Below are positions 12,001 through 22,893 of a stretch of DNA of 64,000 nt, in pieces. A program made the translations under genes and the position numbers. Location: contig JASVEC010000009.1 of assembly GCA_030770535.1 (NCBI GenBank), positions 1,426,001 to 1,490,000 on the forward strand. The letters run 5' to 3'. Numbering within the stretch: the stretch's first letter is position 1; each line of letters opens with the position of its first letter. The stretch comes from Batkoa obscura. Its lineage: Eukaryota > Entomophthoromycota > Entomophthoromycetes > Entomophthorales > Batkoaceae. A model generated the notes under the pieces. It saw only the letters and a program-made list of their open reading frames with translations, was not told the DNA's origin and did not search any database.

Positions 12001-12479
12001 TAGTTACAGATAATGGTATATCCGCTCATTTTCAACAACCATTAGCTTTATTAGTACAAATGTTTTCTGAAGCTCAACCAACAATTGATGAAGCTATCTT
12101 TAAGTTAGTTCCCTACTTTAAACATGTACTTAAAAATCGTGGAGAAACTTTATGGAATGATGGGGATTCAGCAGATTGTTTTTATATACTAGAAACCGGT
12201 TTATTAAAAGTTTACACTAAATTAGAAAATGGTAAAAGTAAAATGATTGAATCGATTCTTCCTGGTGCTATGGTTGGGGAATTAGCATTGTTTACTAATT
12301 TACCTAGACCTTATACAGTAACCACAGATGATCATTGTTCTCTTTGGTGTTTAGATAGAGACGCTTTTGATAGCCTATCAAAAGATGAACCCGCTGTTTT
12401 AATAAGATTTATGCAATTGGCTTTAGCTTATTCAGTTCAAGAAATGAATATTTATACTTTGAATGTAATGACATTATAA
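9057..12479 (+). CDS. VSB1: SLC26/STAS/cNMP-domain vacuolar membrane protein, 1033 aa, six exons
   Basis: Exons 9057-9864, 9946-10021, 10078-10176, 10240-10366, 10430-10481 and 10540-12479, joined by five GT-AG introns of 56-81 nt; the joined frame is exactly 1034 codons including stop. The hydrophilic N-terminus (about 1-240) is followed by an SLC26-type membrane domain ([17 protein letters not shown] and [13 protein letters not shown]). A STAS domain follows at roughly 700-820 ([19 protein letters not shown]), then a cyclic-nucleotide-binding fold at roughly 915-1020 ([10 protein letters not shown], then [15 protein letters not shown]). Length and domain order match yeast Vsb1 (YGR125W), which acts in vacuolar storage of basic amino acids. 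Orthology is recognised from architecture; transport substrate here is inferred. TATA-like box about 50 nt upstream. Confidence 0.88.
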
Positions 12480-12689
12480 ATCTAAAGATACTTGTTGGTT
12501 CTTTTATTCGATTATTATTTTGTATTCCTATCGATCTTATGTTGTGTTATGTTACTATCGACCTTATATTGTATTCTTGTTATATTCTATTGTTAAATAA
12601 AAGTATATTAAATATAGATTTCTAATTAAAAATTAATTGTTATATAAAAAACGCAAATATGTAATGCTATAAGTTAAACTTTAAAATAG

Positions 12690-13440
12690 GACATAAAATA
12701 GAATCAACTACCTGCCCTGGCTTCTACTCAAATTTATACAGCCTTTAGATCATTCTATATAATTGACATTTTAATTCAATACATAAGGTTGATCCATATC
12801 TATCTATTTCCTTTGTAAATCACTGCTCTTATTGGACCTCGCCTTACATCCAATCATTTAAATGCTATTAACTTCTTGAACAACTTTTTCAAAAACAGCT
12901 TCAGTGATCGGCTCCGTTTGTTGTCGAGCTTTTATCAGTTGTAAGAAGGTGAGATACTGTTTTTTTACAATACTAATAGTCCCTTCTACTCAAAAGGATT
13001 TGAAGCAATTAATTGTCGATTTTACTTATAATATACGGTCTTTAATTAATGTTCTAAGTTGGATAATCTTTTCTTTTATTAGAATCATTAGTTATCACCT
13101 TCGACATACAAAATTTACAATTACAACCGACTCTTTACACTATATCTCTAACCCAATATTACCATCCTATCGCTTCAATACCCATCACACTGTTTCCCGT
13201 CTTCATACGGCTTATAGTTAAAACCTATCCTATTTTCCTCGTATACATCATTCGCGCAAACCATTATTCCATCCCTAAATAGCCTTCTGCCTCTTAAGTC
13301 ATTTACCTTTCCTATTATCCCCTAGCGCTCTGACTTTATTTAATAGCCTTTCTATTTTTCACTTTACCAATGCTTGATAAGTTTACCAGCCTATTTCTCA
13401 TTTTACAAAAATATGTGAGCGTAGGTCCCAGCCTTGGACT
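12690..13440 (-). pseudogene. Decayed protein-coding gene, family uncertain
   Basis: Read on the minus strand, this block keeps a coding-like frame over more than 60 codons broken by stops, including KKQYLTFLQLIKARQQTEP and AVFEKVVQEVNSI around 12840-12990. A further basic patch ending in ALGDNRKGK lies near 13320. The helical, charged composition resembles the middle region of fungal zinc-cluster transcription factors, but no diagnostic motif remains here. No intact reading frame on either strand; dead gene, class uncertain. Confidence 0.4.
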
Positions 13441-13715
13441 TTTTAATATAGCAGCTACCTAAATTAGTTGATACTGTTCAGTACTTTAAAACAAATGAAT
13501 CAAATTTAAATAGAAAATCTAAAAAACAGCTATTAAAGATAAACTCATTAAGAATATTATTGTAAGTCATAATTTAAAACTCATTATAAAAGCTCAATTA
13601 ATACCGACCTTTTTGTTTCCTAATAAAAAAATATCAATAATAAAAAATCATAACCAATTTAAAAAAAAACTAAAAATGGTAAAAAAACAATTTACTACTT
13701 CTTTTAAAAAAGAAT

Positions 13716-14305
13716 TTAAAGGTCTTGAATAGATTTAAGAGTTTCTTCAAGTTCGGCTTTAGCAGTTTTAATCTCTTCAGTTAAAGTTTCATGTTTTTCT
13801 TCAGCTTCATCTCTTTTAGCTTCAGCTCCTTCTACTTCTTTTTCAAGGTTTTCACATTTAGCGTCAACATCAGATAATCTAAATTAAATTTCTTATAAAC
13901 AAAAGTAAACACAGTAAATAAAAAAACACTTACTTCTTTTCAGCCTCTTCTAATTTCTTAGTAGTAGCGTCCAATTCAGCTTTAACACTAGCTAATTTAC
14001 GAGATAATGCATCACTTTGACTTTTTGTTTGATCAACTTCCTCTTTAGTAGCTTTAGAACTTAAGATACTTTCGTGATTATTTTCAATCTTTTCATCAAG
14101 TTCTTGGACTTTATCACTTAACTCTTGAATCTCTTTTTCTTGTTCGGATTGAATACGTTCAGCATCTAATAAGTCCGCTTCACTCTTATCAGCTCGTACT
14201 TGACTTTCTTCAACTAATTTTTTAAGACTATTGAGTTTCTAGATGAAGAAGGGTTAGTGAATGAAGGTTTTATACAAATTGGCTTACTTCTCTGAGTTGT
14301 TCCAT
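13716..14305 (-). CDS. TPM1: Tropomyosin, 161 aa, three exons
   Basis: Exons on the minus strand: 14288-14305, 13934-14238 and 13716-13878, with introns of 49 and 55 nt; joined they give exactly 161 residues, the length of fission yeast Cdc8. The first exon encodes only six residues (MEQLRE), a typical tiny tropomyosin first exon. The protein is an almost uninterrupted heptad coiled coil rich in E, K, L and A (for example SDKVQELDEKIE and DAKCENLEKEVE), without proline. Tropomyosins dimerise and polymerise head-to-tail along actin filaments, stabilising cables and contractile rings. Assigned from length, exon layout and coiled-coil pattern; the sequence is too low in complexity for finer distinction. 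Confidence 0.82.
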
Positions 14306-14962
14306 TATCTATAAATTAATTTCTTTAAAAAATAAAAATTGAAAATTAGAATGCCCCTCCTTTATGACGAAAACAAATCACATTGCAACAAACCATTTTG
14401 AATGGTGACGTTTTATTGGCTCTTTTTTTAATGAGTAAAATCGAACTAATTTTTTAAGATTTTTGAAATTTGTATTTAATACTGTATTTTATACTTTTTT
14501 ATTTTTTATTTTATTTTACAATATAGATAAATTTAGTTTTAGGTTATATTAAATATCTTCAATTATACTTTAAATTTTTTTTAAAATTGCTTGTTGCAGA
14601 TATTTTCTACTGGGGCTTTTTGAAATAAAGACTTCATTTACTTTAATATCAAATTTTAAATTTATGATTCAAATTTTTACATAGTTTGGATGTTCTCTAT
14701 AAGCCTAAAACAATTTTTGAAGACATTGAAAATTTTAGAATAGTTTAAAAACGTAAGCAATATGCTGCAAAAATAAATGAAGGTTTATAAAATGAGTCAA
14801 ATAGCTTGGATTAATCTTTCAATATTATCATATCAAAACTGAAATACAAGTTTTTATATAGTTTGATTAATTTGCGTATATACTTGCGATTTTCTTTAAG
14901 TCTGTTCTTTTCATATTTTTTATGAAATAAAAATAATTTGAAAAAATATTAATTTTCTCAAT
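14306..14962. other. Upstream of tropomyosin, nothing recognised
   Basis: AT-rich spacer, presumably including the tropomyosin promoter. No frame or repeat until the MITE at 14963. Confidence 0.4.
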
Positions 14963-15065
14963 ATGGGGATGCATTTTGTATTTAAGAATTCTACTAACAA
15001 TTTTTCTGCTCAAATAGCGCTTAAAAGATGGAAAAAGTGATCAAGCCAAAAAAAACACCCCCATA
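14963..15065 (+). mobile_element. 103 bp MITE-like element, copy 5
   Basis: Starts TATGGGGATGC and ends CACCCCCATA. It abuts the truncated 3' end of the F-box pseudogene at 15069, whose conserved C-terminal block is missing beyond this point. Confidence 0.8.
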
Positions 15066-15068
15066 TGT

Positions 15069-16190
15069 TTATAATAAAAATGATATTTTATTTTTATTTA
15101 AATGAAAAAAGCCTTCAATTTCGTTATGGTAATCCTCTATTTCAAGTTGTTTAATAAATTTACATTGTATCTTGTAAGAACTATGGGATTCAAAACCTGC
15201 ATCGCATACTTCAATAATATTTGATACATGTTTAAATCGAATTTTTTGAATATTTGGTGATAAAGAAATAGATTTCAACAATTCAAACGATAGTACTCTG
15301 ACACAAACTCCCTTTAAAGTTGATAGCTTTATAAAATCAATAACAATTTTATTAATTGTACCAAAATATCCTAAAGCAGTAACTTTATCACTTTCAAGTA
15401 TGTTTGAATTATTGTGATCATTTTTTTCGAAATAACCGCGAACATTATTAATCAATTTTATACTCTTCAATTTGCTTAAATCCTCCAAATATTGAATAGT
15501 AGTACTATTGATTCCCCTTTCAACCTTTGATTCTAAATTGGAGCTAAAATTTATAACAGAGTTGGATTTAGTAGGAGTGGCAACAGTTCCTTTAAAATTC
15601 AAGTGTAATGTTTTTAATACGGTGAAATTTGCTTTAAGATTATCCAATGCGTTAAAGTTTATAGATCTTGTAGAGACTAATTTAAATACCTTTAACTTAT
15701 TTGGATCTAAGTATTTAACTACTTCTTTGGTATACATATTCTTTCCATTAAGTTCAAGCCTTTCTATCTGGTTTAAGTAATTAGAAAGTGGATTCAATGA
15801 ATACAAATATCTATTGTAAATCATTGTCATCTTTTTTAATTTCAGCAATGCAGAATTTAGATTACTATATTCAATACCCTCATCTTTGCTGGTTTGTTTA
15901 TCACGGTAATTTAAAGACTCAATATTTGGACAATTAACCAATTGCCTAAGAGTCTTAGTATCTACTTTCGTATGCCTCATGGATAATCCATTCTATTCAA
16001 TAGATTTTTGCTGGTATTCTTTATAATCATCACATTCATCGGAGTTATATACTGAATATGTCAAAATATATTTGATGATGTGGTTTACGTTTTTAGATAA
16101 CGCTTTATTTAAAAACGTAAATAAATTTATGTTATTATTTTTCGCTTTTATAGCCTCATTCATTTTTATATCAAACAAGAGCAATTATGA
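15069..16190 (-). pseudogene. Broken F-box/LRR-type family copy, 3' end lost at a MITE
   Basis: Minus-strand paralog of the 1516 and 5747 genes. A long frame (15069-15980) keeps the LRR-like middle (YLNQIERLELNGKNM, then YLDPNKLKVFKL). It is preceded by a separate piece (15993-16184) with part of the F-box neighbourhood (FLNKALSKNVNHIIKY). A TAG separates the pieces, the first F-box helix is unrecognisable, and the normal FPNLEVIKI C-terminal block is absent because homology stops beside MITE copy 5. The long residual frame suggests fairly recent inactivation. Confidence 0.7.
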
Positions 16191-16599
16191 AATTGCAATG
16201 AATCAACCATTACATCAAAAAATGGATGGCTTTTTTTGGAGTTAAAAAATAGCTAATCAGCGGCACTCCATCCTACTTCCTCTTTAATTGAAAAGCACTG
16301 TTTCTTTCGCCGATCTATTTTTTTGCATTGATTTGAAGCCTTTCTTGATGGAAGACTTTACACTATTCTTCGAGACTGACTCACATTATGTGCTTGTGCA
16401 CTTTTGAGTTGACACTGTATATCATCTTTTAAATAACAGAAGAAAAAAAGTTCAAAGAGCTTTAAGTTTTAAAAACAACTGATTGTTTTAGCCTGCTCAA
16501 AAGAGAAGTTAAAAAGCGATAAACATTTATAGTACAAGAAATATATACTATGAAAAAGACTTGAACTTAGTATGAATTAAGTTCAAGGATAATCTGAAC
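16191..16599. other. Intergenic, nothing recognised
   Basis: Spacer between the broken F-box copy and the zinc-cluster-like relic; locally less AT-rich near 16260-16400 but without a usable frame. Confidence 0.35.
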
Positions 16600-17340
16600 A
16601 AAAAACCATGATAAATCCAATTCATTTTGTTGAAACAAAAAGTTACACTTTAGATTATAACCTTGTATCATTCACTTTTTATATTAGTTTTAACATGATC
16701 ATATTATTGACCTGTTTGCACACTTCGTTGACTTCAACCATTTGGGTCGTAAGCTCCTGCTCTTTGATTCTCCCTAAAAAAATCATATGTTCAACCAGTA
16801 TTTAAATTTTACATACTGGGTCGAGTTTATAAATACTATAAATTCCTTATATCCAACAACGTCCTTTGTAAAGCATGTAGTAAGTTCCCTTGCAATCACT
16901 TTACCAACGCTCTCTAGAATTAAAACTCTAAGCCTTAATGTTGATTTGTATTGCACTTCAGTAACTGTATTCAGTCATCCTGAATACACTCATACTTACC
17001 TTCAATACAGTACCTACTTCTATATAGCTCCTCAAAATGTTTTCATCGTTATTTGTTTGGTTTTTTGTTTATGACCGCAGCTCGCATTAAGAAACCCTCT
17101 AATCCTACCTTCATAATATCCATTCGCTTTTCCATGATTGGAAACAGTTCATTTTAAATAAGTTATTTGATATTCTCTCCATAAGCGTAAAGATAAAAAA
17201 AGAAAATTTCTTAACACCATCTCACTTATTTGAGCCATTTACATTTTCCGCAACCTTTAAGATTCCGTCTTTGTATCAAAACCCTTCCTGTTTATAAGTG
17301 CTCTGCTATAACACTGATCTAGTTAACATTTTATGAATTA
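16600..17340 (-). pseudogene. Decayed Zn2Cys6-like transcription factor gene
   Basis: On the minus strand the block begins near 17265 with RRNLKGCGKCKWLK, resembling the start of a fungal Zn2Cys6 cluster (basic residues, CxxC, basic run). Coding-like pieces follow: ELFPIMEKRMDIMK near 17100-17145, a stretch of about 45 residues with VIARELTTCFTKDV near 16880-16920, and a charged helical piece with KEQELTTQMVEVNEVCKQV near 16690-16760. Stops and frame changes separate them. Zinc-cluster proteins are DNA-binding regulators in fungi. The assignment rests on one CxxC region and composition, so it is tentative. Confidence 0.4.
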
Positions 17341-17489
17341 ATAAAAGCATCACAGAATTTACTCTTGGTTGGTATTTTTAAGTAAAAAAGTCTAATGTAA
17401 AAATTAAAATTATATAATAAAAAGTATAATTTAGCTATCAAGGCTCCTTCTTTTAAACCTCTTTGCTCTCACATTTTTATAACTTAATT

Positions 17490-18487
17490 TGAAACTTTAC
17501 CCTATGAACAAGAGTAACAACCTAACAATACAGATATTTGGGTTTTTTGCTTCATACCAACTGAACATTGGATCATTCTCAACCATTATACTGAGTGCTG
17601 TATTTTTAACAAGGCTAATAATTAATAGCGGTATAATACGAGTATAATTGGCCCATTCGTCATTATCTATTAGGATAAATTTTTCAATTTTGATGGCTTC
17701 AAGGTTCAAAAATATAGATATAAAATTCATAAGCCCAACAAATTTGTCCCTACATTTTTTATTTCAATCTTTTTTATATGTTTATATCGGTTTAATTTAT
17801 GTGATCTTCATCATAACCTTTTACCCGTCATAAATATTTACTAGATTCTAAGGCTGTTTCAAATTGAATTTTTCGTATACTATATAATAAAGAAAAGAAT
17901 TTTAATAGTTCTACTGACATTGATTTAATATACATTTCCTTCAAAGCTGTCAGATTTCTAAATTCAGTACCCATTCGGTAATCAAAACTAAGATCCTCTA
18001 AAGCAATAATATTACTATTCTCAAGTAGCTTAAGAATCATGTCAATACATTCAATAGAACTCCCAATTTTATTTATTAATTTATATTTTTTTAGCCTTTT
18101 TAAATCCCTAAAATGCTTAATATAATCACTTCCGAAGCTCCTTATAATCTCTAACTCTAATTTGGAGCCAAAATCTATATTATAATTAAAGTAATAATAA
18201 AAAATAGTATTTGGACAATAGGATAGGTGCTTAAGATCATCAGGCCTTACATATAATTGTCTCATTAGTATTCTGCTTTCATCAAGGAATTTTTTTTGAT
18301 ATTGCTGATATTGGAGGAATTCACTTATGTTATAAACTAAATATACTAGATTATACATGATAACATGGCTTACATTTTTAAACAATGATTTATTCAAAAA
18401 GCTTAGGTTAAATAACTCATCTGGGTCAATCAGTTTGAAGGTCTCTTATAATACAATAGCTGGTAACTGGTCGAATTATATTGGCAT
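17490..18487 (-). pseudogene. Broken F-box/LRR-type family copy
   Basis: Minus-strand copy. The ATG at 18485-18487 leads into FDQLPAIVL but with two stops inside the F-box. A 189-residue frame (17828-18397) covers LFNLSFLNKSLFKNVSHVI and LRR-like strands, but lacks much of the family's middle. The C-terminal block survives in another frame at 17497-17730 (LNLEAIKIEKFILID). Overall order matches the intact genes; clearly inactive. Confidence 0.7.
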
Positions 18488-18779
18488 TTGAAGTAAAAGC
18501 TGATATAAAAGAAAAAATACATCTCTAATTGATCTATTTTTCACTAAGCAAGTTTTGATTTATAAAATTATGGTAAAAGTAAATTATTATTGGCTAAAAA
18601 GAAATTGACCTGCTTACCATAGCTAAAACAATTAATCATTTTAATAGGCCCAAAATATAAATCAGAAAAAAAAGGAAAAATAAAAAATCGAAGCAACAGT
18701 TATTTAAAAGGATTAAAATTTTATAAATATTAGTCGCATAAACTAGATAGAACTTTCAATATACTGTATCTCTAATTAC
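18488..18779. other. Intergenic, nothing recognised
   Basis: Short AT-rich spacer without features. Confidence 0.35.
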
Positions 18780-19250
18780 ATAAGGACTTCAATGTAAAAA
18801 TCGACTCTTCTCTGTAATTTTGGATCCCTATTTAATACATATAAACTTTTGACGCCTTCGCTCGATAAATTAGCAAATAGTTTACTTATAAGATCACTAT
18901 AACCATTATCGAATGCCAACACTTTTTTATGACCTAAGTTTTAGTATCCTTATTAATATTTTTAAAAGTATATACCCTTATCTTTATTTATCAAAAAGCT
19001 TTAACCCTTTTACTAATATGAACTTTGTATCATCGTATTATCCACATTCAAAAGTTATATCAATCAATATGTACCTGTTTCCTTGATTTAACTTATAAAT
19101 TATCCGCTATTCTGAGCTTCTAACTTTATATATTTTATTCTTTACTTTTCCATCATTATTTACTAATACCTTCTACTTTAAAATTGGAATTTCTAAAAAG
19201 AAAAAACTTATCATTGACTTGAAACTTATAATTTAACATTTTGTCAAATG
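18780..19250 (-). pseudogene. Decayed gene of unrecognised family with well-preserved residues
   Basis: On the minus strand a single frame stays coding-like for about 130 codons, broken mainly by stops. It includes KLNQGNRYILIDITFECG, DDTKFILVKGLKLFDK and, near 18785-18925, KVLAFDNGYSDLISKLF followed by SSEGVKSLYVLNRDP. Such preservation means a young pseudogene or one whose exons I cannot resolve. The family is not recognised; the last part loosely recalls a Rossmann-like beta-alpha unit. No function is proposed. Confidence 0.45.
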
Positions 19251-19474
19251 ATTTTTGAAGACAAACTTAAATCTCTTCAGGTATATTATATAGGACATTT
19301 ATTTAAATAGAATGAAAATTATAAGAGTTGCACTACAGTTAAGTATGATAAAATTAAGAAAAAGTTATGTATCAAAAATAAATACTTTTATTTATAAACA
19401 TTGCTTTTGATTCCCTTAACAACCAAAAAAAATATCCTCATATAATGTTTTTAAAATAATTTCCCGCGTTGACT
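19251..19474. other. 3' flank of the Kunitz gene with a possible MITE end
   Basis: Near 19424-19446 the sequence CAAAAAAAATATCCTCATATA resembles one end of the 103 bp element but lacks the rest; it may be a truncated copy. Confidence 0.25.
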
Positions 19475-20065
19475 CTAGCTAGATGCTTTTAAACATGCAC
19501 CTTCACATTCTTCCAATGAGGTAAAAGCTAAACAACCATCTTTACAGCCTCCGAATACACTTTTGACACATTTCCCTGCTGTTATATCAAAGTGAAATGA
19601 TGGCACCGACATCCTACACATTCCGGTTTGAGTTTTAATAAAGCACCCTATCGGTAACTCGTGGTTTAGATCCTTATTGTCTATTGTCTTTTCGATGCTG
19701 CATTCACTCTGTTGAAAAGAACTTAAGGGGTCAATTTCTTTATTTTCTGGGTCTACTTTACATTCACTTTCACATTCATCTTTGGTTTTAAATACTTGAC
19801 AGCCATCCGGACATCCCCCGTAAAGCCCTTCTGTACAGCTGTTGGATGTTGGGTCATAATGATAACTTGGAATCGACGCTCTACAGCTACCGGAATCTGT
19901 GGTTATGAAACACTTTGATTTTAATAGCTTTTGGTTTGGTAGTAAAGTTTTGGGGTAGGTAACGTTGCATCCACTTTTTGCAACTGCTTCTTTTACTTCA
20001 GTACAATGTGGAAGTGCGTAAGCTATTCCAGGAATTATTGTTAGTAAAAATAAGTTAAATCTCAT
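19475..20065 (-). CDS. Secreted protein with two Kunitz (BPTI-type) domains, 196 aa
   Basis: Residues 1-17 form a signal peptide (MRFNLFLLTIIPGIAYA, predicted cleavage before LPHC). Two Kunitz domains follow, about residues 52-102 and 142-192, with all six canonical cysteines at BPTI spacing (8, 15, 7, 12 and 3 residues between successive cysteines). Each has GxCR at the reactive loop, giving arginine at P1 as in inhibitors of trypsin-like serine proteases. Both also carry an extra cysteine in GGCxDGC, at a position equal to BPTI residue 42. There is an N-glycosylation site NVT before domain 1. Intronless, with a TATA-like box 63 nt upstream. Kunitz domains are mainly animal; in a possibly insect-associated fungus an extracellular inhibitor of host or self proteases is a reasonable inference. 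Confidence 0.85.
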   Translation of the reverse strand: MRFNLFLLTIIPGIAYALPHCTEVKEAVAKSGCNVTYPKTLLPNQKLLKSKCFITTDSGSCRASIPSYHYDPTSNSCTEGLYGGCPDGCQVFKTKDECESECKVDPENKEIDPLSSFQQSECSIEKTIDNKDLNHELPIGCFIKTQTGMCRMSVPSFHFDITAGKCVKSVFGGCKDGCLAFTSLEECEGACLKASS

Positions 20066-20127
20066 GATAATGCTATAGTTTGTAATTGAGATAATAAATA
20101 AATATAAGTTTGAGGATTTATTTCACG

Positions 20128-20135
20128 CTTATATA
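20128..20135 (-). promoter_or_regulatory. TATA-like box of the Kunitz gene
   Basis: TATATAAG on the minus strand, 63 nt upstream of the ATG. Confidence 0.4.
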
Positions 20136-20903
20136 CTTTTATCTAGGACCTTTATGCTATTTATTTGAAACATTCTGCTTTAATAAAAAATTAAAATAGG
20201 CTTCTTTTTTGATGATGATGCTAACACCTGGGATATATTATAAAATTTATTAGTTAAATATTTGAATCAATTAAACTTCATTTTTTCTATTTTTAGTTCT
20301 AGGCTTTATTCTTAAATTTAATTTTATTGGTACCTCATCCATTAATTAGTGATAAAAATGATTTAATACCCATTTATTGAATGCCTATATTACCCTTTGA
20401 TTAATATATTATATTATTCATTTTCATTATTGTAATGATTTGATTTAAATTGCTTTATTTTCATTAATAATATTATCTAATAAACTTGTACAAAGTAACC
20501 ACTAGTCAATTTACCACTACTATTGATTCAGTCTGAACGTGACCGAACTTTTTAATCTGTCGCTTTTTTCATTTTAAGATTTGATAATAGAACATTTATA
20601 AACATTGCTATAATTTTCTAATGAAAGCAATGGTAAATTAAAAAGTTCAATCTCTTTTATATTTGATCAGTAGTAACAAAATGCCCTTTACCAATCTAAA
20701 GTTGTTAATTATTATAAATCACTTTGACATTAAATATAAAAAATGCTATAAATGATTAATTAAAATATTTAGTTAACTTTGATTTTATTTGGAATTTTAA
20801 TTGAATTTGCTTTTCTGCGTCTCCATATGTTCATATTATTTTTAACATATATATTATATCGTTAGTAACATATACTACAATTATAAATTAATGAGCTATT
20901 TAT
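20136..20903. other. Intergenic, nothing recognised
   Basis: AT-rich spacer between two minus-strand genes. No frame, repeat or structure recognised. Confidence 0.4.
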
Positions 20904-21887
20904 TCAACCTGATACAATCAGATTTCTTTGACTATCAGGAAAATGAGCATTGGTATTAACCTCCCCATTAATAATTTTACTTTTATTCCCACCTTTCAAC
21001 AGAGCAACCAACTCGCTTCTAGAATCTGGATGTAAAGTCAACACGAATAAAGGATTGATAACTGTCTCACTGAATAATAAAATCAAAAAGATTGAATCTA
21101 TAGTATAGTCCCTTTTAAACTTTGTAGTTGTTTCCACGATCAATAAAATTAACTCTGGCATCAAAGATAAGATATAACAAAAGGATACCAAAAATAGGTA
21201 CAACACATGATGTGATTTGTAAAACGAGGATACCTTTCTTAAGTCTCCTACTTGAACTTTAAGTTTTTGATTTATGTGGTAATAATGTAATGTAATCATA
21301 CAATAGAATACAGGGATAGACACAATAACTAGAAAGGTAACTATAAGCATGACTGGACCATAGATGGAAAATAAAGTCCTATTGAGTTTTATTGGTGCCG
21401 TGATACAAAATAATCCGGATGGCATAACTTTTGGAGTGCCAAAAAAGTGCGCTATCGTAAAGCCAGAGATGATGAGGATGATGGTAAAAAACGATAACAT
21501 CTTTGTCTTTGTATTATTGATAGAGTATGATTTTACAATAGCTAAATAACGGATAATGGATAGTTGAGAAGTTAATGACAAGGCTACAATAACGGTAGAA
21601 TTGAATATAATTGAACTTAAAGTACAAACCATACTTTGTTGAAAAGTATCAGAGTCTTTGACAGCGACCCATCTGTATAATTGAGTGAATGTTAGAAAAA
21701 GAGCTATAATGATATCAAATAGGGAGATTAATTGTATTAATAAGCCATCAATGGCTTTATTTGTTTTACTTCTTTTATATGTAATAAACAAGACTAAACC
21801 ATTTAAAGTGATTGATAACAATGAATATATAAATAAAAAGATTTCAAAGCCTAAAGAGGAAGTGGTGTTTATAGTTAATTGCATCAA
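20904..21887 (-). CDS. Rhodopsin-type seven-helix receptor, 327 aa
   Basis: Seven hydrophobic segments with class A GPCR landmarks at the right places: N29 in helix 1, D58 in helix 2, C88 before helix 3 and C161 in loop 2 (disulfide pair), R113-Y114 at the end of helix 3 (IRY in place of DRY), P244 in helix 6 and N278-P279 in helix 7 (INPLFVLTLHPDSR). The last is followed by a helix-8-like tail. N-glycosylation sites lie in the short N-terminus. Intronless. Other family members lie at 30-54 kb; this is the most divergent intact one. Ligand unknown. Coupling to a heterotrimeric G protein is inferred from the fold. Confidence 0.78.
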   Translation of the reverse strand: MMQLTINTTSSLGFEIFLFIYSLLSITLNGLVLFITYKRSKTNKAIDGLLIQLISLFDIIIALFLTFTQLYRWVAVKDSDTFQQSMVCTLSSIIFNSTVIVALSLTSQLSIIRYLAIVKSYSINNTKTKMLSFFTIILIISGFTIAHFFGTPKVMPSGLFCITAPIKLNRTLFSIYGPVMLIVTFLVIVSIPVFYCMITLHYYHINQKLKVQVGDLRKVSSFYKSHHVLYLFLVSFCYILSLMPELILLIVETTTKFKRDYTIDSIFLILLFSETVINPLFVLTLHPDSRSELVALLKGGNKSKIINGEVNTNAHFPDSQRNLIVSG

Positions 21888-22893
21888 ATTGATTAAAATA
21901 AAATAAGAAAAACGAATAAAAAATTAGAATGTTGATGATATGATACAAGTTTTATATTAAATAGCTCAAAGTATTATTATATCTTTCTGAAATGTCGAGT
22001 TACTTCATACTTGGGATTCATGGGTGTTTCTAGTTTTATTTTTGTTCAATTTAGTTTAGTGCGATAAAAAATAGCCATATTTAGTAGGTTGATTTAATTC
22101 TCTAGTTCTAAATCTACAAAAAATTTAAATTATTTTTGATCCAAGATTTATTGAGCCAAATAAAGTTAAATATTTGTTTTTATACAATTTAATTGGCTGT
22201 TTACTTAAAATCTATTTTGTTCATATTATTTGTTTATAGTTCAAATATTTATCATTTATCATTTATCATTTCAAACTTGTTTTTAAACTAAACAAAAGAA
22301 CTCTCAAGTTTCAATTACTTAATTTATAAATCCACTATTGATATTAGCATTGATTTGTTATTAGAGCTATATGCATCCAAGGCTTAATTTTTGTATTAAA
22401 AATTAGTCACAACACTACCTTAATTATAATCTATTAGTATTAAATTAAATCGTGTTACTACTGTATTTATAACAAAACTTATAAAAATATAAACTAGTTT
22501 CTTTTTATAATATCAGTAAATTAGACCTATTTTAGTTTAAATAGGATACAGTATGCTATAAACCATGGATATGAAATTATATTTAACTATAATTATTTCC
22601 ACCCAAACCAATACGTTGAAAATATCTAATATAACAGAGAGTGACTCATTTTAATAAAAGTAAAAATGATGCTCAACTACCCAACCCTTCAATCAACATT
22701 TTGGAATATCTTCTTTGCTTCAATGTCTAGCTGATAGCTTTATTTTATTATATATTAAGTAAAAAATACACATCCTTATATTGTTCTATTGTAATATATA
22801 AAAATTTAAACACTTAAAAATAAACACTAATAAACCACTCTTAATTTATTAAATAAAATTTAATTATATTTTAATAATTATATATTATATCCT
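21888..22893. other. Intergenic, nothing recognised
   Basis: About 1 kb of AT-rich DNA between the receptor promoter and the 3' end of OXA1. A short tandem of ATTTATCATTT occurs near 22249-22270. Confidence 0.4.

Noticed and set aside
12904-13221. 105-codon plus-strand frame
   Set aside because: It lies opposite a better minus-strand coding signal (12690-13440) and has no recognisable domain.
16787-17074. 95-codon plus-strand frame
   Set aside because: Antisense to the zinc-cluster-like relic, which has the more protein-like residue use.
19424-19446. Eighteenth MITE copy
   Set aside because: Only one end of about 22 nt is present; too short to separate from AT-rich chance similarity.
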